DNA of 26,533 nucleotides from assembly GCA_049999725.1 (NCBI GenBank), contig JBNGIS010015992.1:1-26533 (forward strand), written 5' to 3'. This document shows, piece after piece, positions 10,061 to 20,250 of this stretch (positions within the stretch are counted from its first letter, which is position 1; every line of letters starts with the position of its first letter). Source of the DNA: Haplomitrium mnioides. Taxonomy: Eukaryota > Marchantiophyta > Haplomitriopsida > Calobryales. Position numbers and translations under genes: made by a program. The notes beneath the pieces are model-generated. The model saw nothing but the letters and a program-made list of their open reading frames with translations, made no database searches and was not told where the DNA came from.

Positions 10061-11912
10061 AGAGAAATTGTGAGCAAGAGGGAAAATTGAAGCACGAAGT
10101 TCAGGGGAGAGCAAAATCAAGTGTCTGGAGGGGAGCATTGGACCGCCCAAGAGAGGCTAGCATTCCCACAGAAATCGTGGATGAGGAGGAAATTGGATGG
10201 TAAGGAGAGAGGAAAGGAATTAAAAGGGGTATGGCAGTTGGATTCGGAAGGCGCAAGGGGGAGATGAGTTGATCGTCAAAGGAAGGGTCGAGCCAGGATG
10301 GAATTGCACGGAGGTTTTGCCAGGAAATCAAATCGCACAAATCGTGGTAGCGGAGTTGAATCACGAATGGGAGCCGATGTCGCAGGGAGACCAGATGAGC
10401 AGAAGATTGACCCGGAAGCAGAAGTTGCGCAGGAGGACAATTTGATTTTGGATGAGGAATTCGCGTAGCTAGAGAGATCAGTGCAGGACGACCACTACTG
10501 CAAAGGGACCGCACAGGAAGAGGATTTGGACAGGATTCAAAGGAAGAAGTCGCCGTAGGAGAATTTCACGCAAATGAAGGAGGAGTCGAATAGAACCAGC
10601 ATTGAAGGTTGGATTGATCAGAGATGGAATCGTCACAGGAATCGACAGGAAGATGGAATGGGCTTGCCTGGGGCCATGGGACGGAATTGTAGGGGCCAAG
10701 AGGATCCAATCGCCTTAGGAAATTACGCAGGCTGATAGGAGGAGGTTGAATTGCAATGCAGGCGTGCAGGGGATGGCGGAGCTAGGAGGGATCCAGGAGG
10801 GAACTACTTGCGGAAGAAGAATTTCCCTTGCGGCCTTGAAGAAGAATTGGCAGAAGGCGCTTGCGAAGAATTTAAGTTGAAAATCTATGCGCGGAAGGAT
10901 GATCTGAGGGGAATCGAGTCTGGGGTCCGTGGGTCTGATCCGAAGAACGGATCGGAAACCCGCCTTCCTAAGTGCGGAGACCACTTTAAATGGTTCCGAT
11001 GTGGGGAGGACTGGTTAAGGGGGATTCCGAAGCGGGTTAAGTAATCGGACAAAAAGGTGATTTATCGAAGATTCGGACGACAGGGAGGTAATTGGGAAAG
11101 TTTGAATCGGGTATCTTGAGAAGGTTCGAAATGGATCCGCGGGGTGCATAGTTCTTACATCAAACTTTTCGACAAGTCAGAGGAAGAATGTAGAGGCCGA
11201 AAAGGTGACTTATCGATAGTCCAGCCAAGAGGAGAACTAAGTGTAGAAACAGGGATAAATCGAAGACCTCGCAGGAAAGGGCACATGGAGCTGAAAGGGC
11301 GATAAATCGAAGGCAGAGCCCACTTAAGGGGGTTCCGATCTGCCCTCCGTTGTAGGGCACCCCACTTAATATGGTTCCGTATGACCTTCCTAAGTGGAGA
11401 GTCTACTTAGCAGGGTTCCGAAGGGGGCTAACAAGGGTTCCCGAAACGAGGATATAGCGCAGCTCCAGTATAGGAAAAAAGGGAGGTGAAACAGAGATTT
11501 ATCACTTGTCGAAGGAGAAGCAAGCAGTGCTGAAGCGGCAATCTATCACAGGTTTGAAAAGAAGACAGCTTCCAAAATGATGACAAATCATAGATCCGAC
11601 CCTGGGAGAACCAAAAATGCCACAAAGGTGATCTAGCACAGATCCAACGAAAGAAGAAGCGGTGTCGAAAAGGGGATACATCACCAATCCAGCTACGGGC
11701 AAAAGAGAAGGTCCTTGGTAGTTCTTATTCGAAGAGAACAATCCTTGCGGATGACGTGGCAGTCAGAAAGTCAGCGGGTCAACGGACAGTCACCGCGACG
11801 GTGCGCCTACCCCTTTTCGGGGCGGCGTCGGATGGCGCCATAGCGGAAACGTGGCACCTCCACGGGACTCAGGAATCTGCGGGAATCTAACAGATTCTGC
11901 GAGCATCTTCAC
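10061..11912 (+). repeat. Left arm of a ~1.85-kb inverted repeat (palindrome)
   Basis: The reverse complement of this arm matches 12440-13973 and continues into 24402-24731 after the inserted family A element. Anchors include GGATCCGCGGGGTGCATAGTTC (about 11133 onwards, partner near 13200-13222), AATCAAATCGCACAAATCGT (~10325, partner ~24445), and CACCTCCACGGGACTCAGG near the inner end. Identity looks like roughly 90-95%. The distal part (about 11340-11850) is also a diverged relative, in plus orientation, of family A LTR ~14650-15580: CCTAAGTGG...CCACTTA boxes, ~50-bp subrepeats, AGTTCTTATTCG, GATGACGTGGC, and the CCCC...GGGGCGGCGTCGGA hairpin. Frames in this arm are mirrored in the other and have no known domain. 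Confidence 0.93.
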
Positions 11913-12439
11913 GGGACTTTACCAGAAGTCTCACCAGAATTCTCTCCCTTGTCTCCCGGTGCTTTCTCTGCATAAAATTATTCGTGCCCTCCACAACAGA
12001 GTGAGCTCCCCTATACCCCTCGTGAATTTCTCATACCTTTTGTCGTTTCTCCACCCTCTGATTTGGATTCTTACTCTGTTTGGATGTCGATCAATGGAAA
12101 TGGGTGTCGCTCCGAGCAGGCTCGTTGCTGACCGTAGAACGCAAACTCCAAGCGCTCTATTTATTTTTGCAAGGCGGTGGAGATGATGTCAATTTCAAGG
12201 CTCTGGCTAAATTCTGCAAGACGACAAGGGCTCGGCGCAAATCTGATGGCAATTTCGAGGCAAAATTGACCCTCAATTCGAAGAATTCTTCGATCTTCCC
12301 TCGTTGCACCTCGTCCCCGCAGAGGTCTGCGATTGCTTCCGAGGAATCCCATAGGCTCTCTTGTAGCGACACGTTTCTGCAAAGCCTGAGATTCTCGCTA
12401 GTTCTCGGATTCCTGTTGAATGCCACACAATCCGTTGAT
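11913..12439. other. Palindrome loop (527 bp)
   Basis: Unique spacer between the inverted arms. Positions 11921-12013 are the reverse complement of family B LTR 1410-1502 (AGTCTCACCAGAATTCTCTC, GTGAGCTCCCCTATA). The rest (12014-12439) matches nothing else in the window. Frames that cross it (160 aa plus at 12080-12562, 114 aa minus at 12157-12501) extend into the arm and show no recognisable domain. I do not call a gene. Confidence 0.75.
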
Positions 12440-13973
12440 GTGAAGATGCCCGCGGAATCTGTTAGATTCTCGCAGATTCCTGAGTCCCGTGGAGGTGCCA
12501 CGTTTCCGATGTGGCGCCGTCTGACGCCGCCCCGAAAAGGGGTAGACGGACCGTCGCGCTGACTGTCCGTTGACCCGTTGACTTTCTGACTGCCATGTCA
12601 TCCACAAGGATTGTTCTCTTCGAATAAGAACTATCAATGACCTTCTCTTTTACCCGTAGCTAGATTGGTGACGTATCCCCTTTTCGACATTGCTTCTTCT
12701 TTTGTTGGATCTATGCTAGATCACCTTTCTGGCATTTTTGGTTCTCCCAAGGTCAGATCTTTGATTTGTCATCATTTTGGAAGCTGTCTTCTTTTCAAAC
12801 TTGTGATAGATCGCCGCTTCAGCACTGCTTGCTTCTCCTTTGACAGGTGATAAATCTCTGTTTCACCTCCCTTTTTTCCTATATTGGAGCTGCGCTATAT
12901 CCTCGTTTCGACAACCCTTGTTAGCCCCCTTTGGAACCCTGGTAAGTAGACTCTCCACTTAGGAAGGTCATACGGAACAATATTAAGTGGGGTGCCCTAC
13001 AACGGAGGGCAGATCGGAACCCCCTTAAGTAGGCTCTGCCTTCGATATATCACCCTTTTGGCTCCATGTGCCCTTTCCTGCCAGATCTTCGATTTATTCC
13101 TATTTCTACACTTGGTTCTCCTCTGGGGCTAGACTGTCGATAAGTCACCTTTTCGGCCTCTACGTTCTTCCTCTGACTTGTCGAAAAGTTCGATGTAAGA
13201 ACTATACACCCCGCGGATCCATTTCCAACTTTCTTAAGATACCCGATTCGAACTTTCCCAATTACCTCCTTGTCGTCCGAATCTTCGATAAATCACCTTT
13301 TGTCCGATTACTTAACCCGCTTCGGAATCCCCCTTAACCAGTCCTCCCCACATTGGAAGACGGATCGGAACCATTTAAAGTAGTCTCCCCACTTAGGAAG
13401 GCGGGTTTCCGATCCGTTCTTCGGATCGGACCCACGGACCCCGGACTCAATTCCCCTCAGATCATCCTTCCGCGCATAGATTTTCAACTTAAATTCTTCA
13501 CAAGCACCTTCTGCCAATTCTTCTTCAAGGCCGCAAGGGAAATTCTTCTTCTGCAAGTAGTTCCCTCCTGGATCCCTCCTAGCTCCGCCATCCCCTGCAC
13601 GCCTGCATTGCAATTCAACCTCCTCCTCTCAGCCTGCGTAATTTCCTGAGGCGATTGAATCCTCTTGGCCCCTACGATTCCGTCCCATGGCCCCATGCAA
13701 GCCCATTCCATCGTCCTGTCGATTCCTGTGACGATTCCATCTCTGATCAATCCAACCTTTAATGCTGGTTCTATTCGACTCCTCCTCCATTTGCGTGAAA
13801 TTCTCCTGCGGCGACTTCTCCCTTTGAATCCTATCCAAATCCTCTTCATGTGCGGTCCCTCTGCAGCAGTGGTCGTCCTGCACTGATCTCTCTGGCTACG
13901 CAAATTCCTTGTCCAAAATCAAATTGTCCTCATGCGCAACTTTTGCTTCCGGGTCAATCTTCTGCTGATCTGG
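12440..13973 (-). repeat. Right arm of the inverted repeat, proximal part
   Basis: This is the inverted copy of left arm ~10375-11912. The match starts at GTGAAGATG (12440) and runs to 13973, where a family A element interrupts it in the middle of the homologous sequence CTGCTGATCTGG. It holds the ~50-bp subrepeats (about 12665-13300) in the reverse orientation. The arm continues at 24402. Confidence 0.93.
13969..13973. repeat. Target-site duplication TCTGG, left copy
   Basis: TCTGG before the 5' LTR; TATGG (24397-24401) follows the 3' LTR. In the intact left arm the reverse complement reads CATCTGGTCTCC, so the unoccupied target was TCTGG and the right copy carries one substitution. Confidence 0.88.
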
Positions 13974-15530
13974 TGTCAGCCGGTGCTTTGAAGCATTCAA
14001 GCAGAATTCATAGAATCAGAAGCATCAACGACCCAAATGCTCCTTAGCAAGTGTGAAGTCCTCGCAGGAATAGTTGATTACCTCAAAAAGCTGATAAGAG
14101 CAGGGTGCATGAGTCTTGGGAGGGAGACATGATCATGGCGGAGGAGAGGAGGAAGGAGAGCAGGGATCGCCAGCCAGGTGGGGGCCCCACTTTCAAATTC
14201 AAATCAGGCCAGCAAGAATCCGTGGGCCTAATGAGGATGTGGGGATGAGACCTGGGGAGAAGGAATAGAGCAGCCACCCAAGGCGAGGCGATCGCAGGAG
14301 GAAGATGAAGGGATCAACAACAAGGAAGCCCGAAGGCACTCTGAAGAAAGGCAGATCGCGGGTGTCCTGCAGCGGCCACAAATCGAGAAGTAAGTATTAG
14401 GAGTCGACAGGAGGAGATGAGATCGTCACGAGGGCGAGCAAGGCCAGGGAAGAGGGACGCCTCGATCCCGCAAGCAAGAGCGAGCCCCGCAGAGGCTGAT
14501 CAAACTATCCATCCGAGTGGGTAAGTCCTGACGGAAGAGTGGAGTCCTCGAAAGGTCCCGCGAGATTCCACGGAAATGTAGCATCTCCAGAGCCTTCGCG
14601 GGATTCCACAGACAACGTGGCAGCACCAGGAGGGCCGTGGGTTTGCGGAAAGGCGCCTCCCTAAGTGGGGAGCCCACTTAACGGGGTTCCGAAGCGTCTT
14701 CCGACATGGGGAGCCCGGTTAAGAGGGATCCGTGAGGAACCCAACAGGCGAGCAAGGAAAGGGGCCCGAAACAGAGACTTATCGCGGGCCTGGCCGAAGG
14801 AAATCGGGAAAGTGTCGGAAGGGCGATCTACCGTAGATCCGAGAGGAGGAGAAGCGCGTAAGCCGAAGGGGCGACTTAGCAAAGATTCGCTAGGAAGAAA
14901 CACAGAGGAGAGCCGAAAGGGGGACTGATCCCTGATCTGACCAAATAAGAGCGGGCGAAGGCGACTTGTCGGCAAACCGGTTCGAACGACAAACATCAGT
15001 GGCGAAACGGTGACCCAACTCAGACCGTCCAACGGGAAGAAGGCTGAGCCAGAAGGGAAATATGGCGCCTATCCGGTGGGGGGAAACGAAGGGCACGGCA
15101 AAATCACGATATGTCGGTGAATCGGCAAGCGAGATCAGAGCGGCCAAAAAACAAAGCTAACGTCGGTGCGACAGACGGAGGAGGTACCGGTGCCGAAAGG
15201 GTGACACTTTGCTGCTTCGGCATCCAGAAAGGTAAAAGTTTGACGGGGTGCGGCAAAAAGTTCAAAAGGGCGAACGGTCTGAAAGAGCCTAGTAGTTCTT
15301 ATAGCAAGCTTTTCGAAGTGTTAACGGAGCTAACCTCAGGCGCGAGTTCTTACTTCAAAGGTACGTCAAAACGGCAACATCGACATAGTTCTTATTCGAA
15401 GAGTAGGGAAAGTCCGTGGCGTTTCAATGGATGACATGGCGAGCACAGGGAGTCCACGGGAGGCTTCGGAAAGGTGGCCCGCTGAGGAGCCGGGAGGTGT
15501 TTCCGAAGGTCAAACTTCGGAAGACGGGTC

Positions 15531-15861
15531 CGCGCGATGGTCCGCCTACCCCTTTGCGGGGCGGCGTCGGACGGCGCCCTTTGGATGACGTGGCGCCTTA
15601 GGAAGTGCATAGGGTTCCGTGGGTCAACATCAGAAGGAGGTTCGCGCGACGATCCGCCTACCCCTTTGCGGGGCGGTGTCCGAAGGCGGCCTTCGGAGGA
15701 CGTGGCGACGCCATGGACCTCGAGGCATTTCACGGGACACGCGGCGCTTGGAGAGGAGTTCACTTGACCTCGGGCAGCGTGCGAGTCAACTACGAAAGGA
15801 GAGGTCAGTGCGACGGTCGGCCTACCCCCTTGCAGAGCGGCGGTGTAGCAGACGACGTGGC
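15531..15861 (+). promoter_or_regulatory. Cluster of GC-rich hairpins each followed by GACGTGGC (ABRE/G-box-like)
   Basis: Three tandem diverged modules. Each has GTCCGCCTACCCC, a short loop and GGGGCGG...CGGAC able to fold back, then GACGTGGC at 15587-15594, 15699-15706 and 15854-15861. ACGTGGC is the core of plant abscisic-acid response elements bound by bZIP factors. The same modules occur in the 3' LTR (GACGTGGC at 22262 and 22528), the solo LTR, the right-edge LTR and the palindrome arms. Regulation by stress or ABA is an inference from motif identity. Confidence 0.5.
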
Positions 15862-16269
15862 GCAAGGAGGAGAGAGAAGCATCTACCGGGGGATCTAAGA
15901 AGATTCCTTGGAGCTGGTCCCATGGGGCACTTCGGAAGTCTGCTCCAAAGACCTCTTCGGACCTGGTTCTGCAGGAATCTGCAGAATCTCTCCCTGCAAG
16001 ATTCCTCGTGGCTCTTCTTCCAAGTTACCGTTGTCCTCGTATTTTCTTCAACCAACTGCTGAACACGCGGCGCTTCTTCCCATCCCATGGTAACATGATT
16101 ACCTAACAGTGAAGCCACGCGTCGACGTCCCCTGTTTCGAGCCAACCGCAATAACGACTATTCATCGGATCGGGCGTCCAAAGGCACCGCGCGAGGGGAG
16201 TATATATCGTTTGTCTTCCAAATTCTTCGAGTTGATGCACAGGCAATCTCAGGGCGCGGGGCGACTGCA

Positions 16270-16800
16270 TGCAAAGGGGAATCGCAACGAAGGGGGGTTG
16301 GGATTTGAATTCACTAACAAGACAACGTGAAGCAGGGGTACTAGCTCCAAGGGGCCAGAGGGATTTAGAGGAGGACTGGGAGGAGACCCGGGTGACCTCA
16401 TCCTTGCCGGTGGACCAGAGCGAAAGGTTTCTGATACGGTGTCTCGATTGTATTCTAGTCAGACTGTACTTCGAGAGAGGCCACCATGGGAGGACTTAAG
16501 GTCTTCTCTGCATTCTCTGTGTAGAAGCATCACGACTTGAGGACAAGGAAACCGCAATGAGGGGCGGCTGGAGTGGGAATTCAGTGAGGATCTACGTGAA
16601 GCAGGGGTACTAGCTCCAAGGGGCCAGGGGGATTTAGAGGAGGACTGGAGGGAGACCCAGGTGACCTCATCCTTGCAGGTGGACCAGAGTGGAGGGTTAC
16701 TGATACGTAGATTCGAAGGGATTCCGACCAGTTATGACTTTGGAAGAGGCCGCCAAGTGAGGAGCTTGGGGTTGTCTTTGCCGTTCCTTGTGCGTGAGCA
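16270..16800 (+). repeat. Diverged ~269-bp tandem duplication in the 5' LTR
   Basis: CGTGAAGCAGGGGTACTAG occurs at 16326 and 16595 (offset 269), each followed by similar GGCCAG...GATTTAGAGGAGGACTGG...GACCAGAG sequence. Both units are also in the minus-strand solo LTR (about 5220-5720). The 3' LTR has a single unit at ~23160-23300 that joins the start of unit 1 to the end of unit 2. Boundaries are approximate. Confidence 0.85.
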
Positions 16801-17097
16801 TCAGCCCAGAGTGTTCGAGGACACTCTGGTGTGTTAATTCTTCAAGTGGGCTGAGAGGGGAGGGCTGTGCGAGTGTCGGTGTACTGGGCGTAGTAAGACC
16901 CATCGAGGCTCGAGGGTGGAGTGGGCTACCGGCTACTAGTAAAGCTGTCTTCCAGAGGTGGAAGTAAAAGAAACTCTCTTCCTAGCCTGAGGAAGTAAAA
17001 GCAGGGCTTCTCGCAAGGGAAGTTGAAAAACTATCTGGAGTGGAGGGTGTGTGGGTTGCTGGCTGCAATTGTAAGGCAACGAGATTCACAAGGGATG

Positions 17098-17106
17098 TAT
17101 ATATAG
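17098..17106 (+). promoter_or_regulatory. Candidate LTR TATA box (TATATATAG)
   Basis: TATATATAG following ACAAGGGATG, conserved at 23668-23676 in the 3' LTR but degraded in the minus-strand solo LTR. A second candidate TATATATC lies at 16201 (about 23039 in the 3' LTR). Which one directs transcription cannot be decided from sequence. Confidence 0.4.
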
Positions 17107-17825
17107 CTAGAATTCCAGAGGGCCTTCAAGGACTCTGTTTTCTCTTGCATATATTGTACATATGTGTTGCTTATATATGTTTAGTTAGATTTCCTTTCCG
17201 CATGTGTGTCCCTTTGAGTTATTAGATTAGTGGACATCAGATCAGCTGAGCAGACCCTGGGAACACACTTGAAGGGGGAGTCCAATCCCTTGACACAAGT
17301 CTGGTTTCCTGGGGGTGAATGCTCTATGTTCCTGATCCTATTTGCATAGTTAGGAATTAGTTAGGAAATAAGGAATGTTAGGATAGTTAGGAAGTAGTGC
17401 AGCCTAGCATAGTTAGGAATAGTTGTATCAGACCTGTGACCACCCAGAAAGGGGGAGTCCAGAGCTGTTGTGTGTTCAGATGTGCAAGTCACCAGCACCA
17501 TTCTGCCCAAGCACAAATAAGGTGGCAGGGCCTAAGTCATTGGATCCTAAGAATTAATAAGAAGAATCACACAAGCTAGCTAGGTGTTATGGATGTGGAC
17601 CTACGAGTGAATGTTTGAATGTCTGACTTGAGTGTGTGAAGAAGAGGAGTGAGAAAAGCACAACAGGCCTGTAAGGAGAGGAAGAGTCCTTAAGGTCTGA
17701 AAGTGGTAACTGGCAAGGAGCCATCTCAGAAAAGAACCCCAAAGCCCGTGAAACCTGTCCTCCCCTGCATCGAAATGGGGCCTCAAAAGGTTAAGGCCTG
17801 GAACAAGGGAGCGACATGAATTTTT

Positions 17826-17843
17826 TGGCGATAGAAGGAGGGC
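17826..17843 (+). other. Candidate primer-binding site
   Basis: TGGCGATAGAAGGAGGGC lies 10 bases downstream of the 5' LTR end. It starts with TGG, as expected for pairing to a tRNA 3' CCA end. I could not assign the tRNA, and the spacer is longer than in many elements. Confidence 0.4.
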
Positions 17844-18024
17844 CAAGGGTTTGAAAAAACGTGAGACCAACCCGAACCAGAGTGACCACTGTGTGCACAA
17901 GAGACTCAAGTCAGTCATGAGAAGGTAACTTCCGAGAAACATAGCAACTGGGGGTTGAGGCTGTTGAGGAAGAGTGGCAGAAGGAAGGAACCCCTAGGTG
18001 GAAGTGGTCGTGGCCAGTGGAGGG
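17844..18024 (+). other. Untranslated leader between primer-binding site and gag
   Basis: Stops occur in the gag frame up to 17997 (TGA, TGA, then TAG at 17995-17997), so no upstream extension is likely. The first ATG of the gag frame is at 18025 in a good plant context (purine at -3, G at +4). Confidence 0.6.
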
Positions 18025-18618
18025 ATGGCCAACCAAGTGCCACCTTCTGGGCTTCGGGGAAGATTTAAATACAAGTCCTTCAAGGGACACCCGAAGGATG
18101 ACCCAGATGCATGGCCGGATGACCTCGAGAACACTGCAGCAGCAAATGGGGAAGCCCATGTAAAGCTTGGAATCCTTCCGGTAGTGTTGAAAGGGGAGAC
18201 CCAGCCCTGGTACAAGGACTTGCTAGATAACGTCAAGAGGGACTGGCATGCGTTCAAGGCAGCCTTCATTGCAGAGTTCAGGGGGATTGATGAAGAGACT
18301 GAAGCGCTGATCAAGATGGGTCAGTTCAGGATGAAAAAGAAGGAGTCTGTGAGGAAGTTCCTCCAACGCTTTAACAAGGTGGCAAGAAAGTTGAATCCTC
18401 CAGCCATTGATGGAATGCTCACAACGTGGTTCCTGGCAGCGCTCCCCAGAGGAATTGGGACCTGGGTGCGCCAAACGGATCCACAGACTCTCGACAAGGC
18501 AGTCAATGCAGCCAGATCCCAGGTGAAGGCTGCTACCACCAGTTCCCGGAGGAAGGCAAGGTCCAGGTACGACTCTCACGATTCTTTGGACACCTCGGAC
18601 AGTGACGAGGGAACATAG
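18025..18618 (+). other. Gag capsid-like segment (open part 1)
   Basis: 197 residues from the ATG to the first TAG. Matches the retrotransposon-gag type of plant Ty3/gypsy elements: the tryptophan-centred PWYKDLL, FKAAFIAEFRGIDEE, RKFLQRFNKVARKL and the proline/glycine turn ALPRGIGTWV. If the TAG terminates translation, this alone could be made: a capsid domain with no nucleic-acid-binding knuckles. Confidence 0.85.
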
Positions 18619-18930
18619 CAGAGTTCCGAGTCCTCATCGGAAAGCGAGAATGAGTCGAGTAGTAGCAGCTCAGACGAGGACAGGTCATCCAGCAGGAAGA
18701 AGAAGAGGAAGGACCTGAAAAAGAAGAAGCAGGTGAAGGAGGTGCGTCATCGCAAGGGGGCCAGCAAGGGGAGGTACAAGAAAACCAAACCCGAACCCGA
18801 GGCTAGCAGGAAGCTAGGGGGGAGGGATCGAATTGAGGAGCTGAGCGCCAAGATGGAGGCGATGAACATCCTCTTGTCAGGGATCAAGCCAGAGAGAAGA
18901 TCTATGCCGACCCGGAGAGTTGGAGTCTGG

Positions 18931-19308
18931 TGTGTCAACTGCAAGCAACATGGACATTCCCCTCAGGAATGTCCGAATGACCCCAATGCCGTGCAGTATG
19001 TAAGGGACGAAGCACCGGAGTATGTGAGAGAAGAGGTGGAGTATGTCTTGGAGGAGGCCCTAGACACAGTGTATCAAATCCAAGGGGGGCCTCGGACAAT
19101 TCTGAGCAAGCCTGCAGGAGGGAACGCATGGCCTATTAATCAGTGGGCTGCTACTCAGCCACCCAGGACCACAATCATGATATGTTGGAATTGTGGCCAG
19201 CCCGGTCACATTTCATCGAGCTGTCCGGAGCCGCGAAGGAGCAGTTATGGCCAACCGCCTTCCCTATGCTCTCAATGCAAAACGGAGGGGCATGTGGCCA
19301 TGAATTGC
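18931..19308 (+). other. Nucleocapsid region: three CCHC zinc knuckles
   Basis: CVNCKQHGHSPQEC (18931-18972), CWNCGQPGHISSSC (19183-19224) and CSQCKTEGHVAMNC (19267-19308) each keep the spacing C-X2-C-X4-H-X4-C with no lost ligand. They are separated by 210 and 42 bases. Three intact knuckles suggest that RNA binding was maintained until recently. Confidence 0.93.
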
Positions 19309-19953
19309 CCGACCAGAAGGCCTGATGCTGCTCCTGGACCAAGTGAGAATCCTCCTCCCCCCTCAGCTGTCAGCATAATTACTTTAGAAATGGAGGAGGC
19401 AGCGGAATTGCCGAGTTGGGAGACGCCAACTTCCGAAGAGTGTTTCTAGGTGGTCACTAGGGCAAGGGCCAAGGCCACAAAGAAAAGCCACAAGAAGGCG
19501 GAGAGAAGAGCTGGGAAGCAAGTGGCTCAAGCGACCTCACCTCGGAATGATCCTGATTATCGGCGAGATCATCCGAAATGGTTCTACCCGGAGCAACAGG
19601 ACCATGTGAGGAAGCAGTTGGAGGCTTTGGAGGCCCTGGAACAAGCGCAGGCAGAAGAGGAGACCCTCAAGGAAGTCCGGAAGCAGCAGGGAGGGACCGA
19701 GGAGGTACCGAAGACGGTTGCAGCTGCGGCAAAGGTGACAAAGACCACCCCCTACAACATTCAAGCGGACATAAAAAACTGTCCTGTCACGGCCACTGTG
19801 GGCCAACTCATCAAAGATAGCCCATTGTATCGGAGACAGCTCCGTGAATTGCTGATGGGTGCAAAGAGGAGGAAGAGGCTACCCAAGATGGGAGCTCCAG
19901 CAGATCTGCAACTGGTCTGTGAGGACAAGGGGGCCCCTGAGATCGACATCTAG

Positions 19954-20250
19954 ATCGCAGGTTGCACCTTGTCTTTAGTGCCCGTAGATGGAGGGGCAGG
20001 AGTCAACATTATGGTAGAGGAGACAGCGCACAAGCTGGGATTCACGGAATTCCAGCCTACAGCCAGGATAATGAGGCTGGCAGATGGGTCACAAGTAAAG
20101 CCTCTGGGCTCTCTTCTCCAAATCCCAACCTTCATAGGGGGGAAAGAGTTCAGGCTGAATTATTTGGTAATGCGACCCGCCCGAGCTTCGCCTTACCCAG
20201 TGTTGATAGGAAGGCCGTGGCTGTATGAGGCCAAGGTAATGCACAACTGG
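19954..20250 (+). other. Retropepsin-like aspartic protease domain
   Basis: After the third TAG the frame reads IAGCTLSLVPVDGGAGVNIM. The DGG triad replaces the DTG/DSG of other retropepsins and is common in plant Ty3/gypsy elements. It is followed by a flap-like region (LADGSQVKPLGSLLQIPTFI) and VLIGRPWLYEAKVM, the usual C-terminal protease signature. The domain looks complete. Confidence 0.85.

Larger units (their letters stand above)
13974..17816 (+). repeat. 5' LTR of the complete family A element
   Basis: Bounded by TGTC at 13974 and GACA at 17816. Layout: unique start (to ~14530); CTAAGTGG/CCACTTA boxes (~14660-14740); ~50-bp subrepeats (~14730-15080); three AGTTCTTA motifs (~15290-15390); a block with three GC-rich hairpins each followed by GACGTGGC (15531-15861); a diverged ~269-bp tandem duplication (~16270-16800); TATA-like boxes at 16200-16207 and 17098-17106; a PPT-like copy at 17265-17281; TAGTTAGGAA repeats (~17346-17424); terminal GGTTAAGGCCTGGAACAA. 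It should contain promoter and polyadenylation signals. Frames within it have no domain and are not genes. Confidence 0.93.

Noticed and set aside
12080-12562. 160-aa frame crossing the palindrome loop
   Set aside because: It runs from the loop into the arm and is overlapped by a 114-aa antisense frame. No recognisable domain or gene context.
10061-13973. Palindrome as a cut-and-paste foldback DNA transposon
   Set aside because: The element starts with LTR-like TGTCAG and shares sequence with LTR families A and B. The outer arm end is hidden by another insertion, no terminal repeat/TSD pair for the arms themselves is visible, and no transposase is present.
14661-15032. Antisense 123-aa frame recurring in family A LTRs
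   Set aside because: The repeated peptide follows the ~50-bp subrepeats. It is kept as a sequence-pattern finding, not as a gene, because no domain or start context supports translation.
17346-17424. Telomere-like repeat (TTAGGAA motifs)
   Set aside because: The motif TAGTTAGGAA is irregularly spaced, differs from the plant telomere TTTAGGG, and recurs at the same place in each family A LTR.
17998-18024. GTG start at 17998 for gag
   Set aside because: Plant translation normally starts at ATG. The ATG at 18025 is in frame, has good context and directly precedes the conserved gag sequence.
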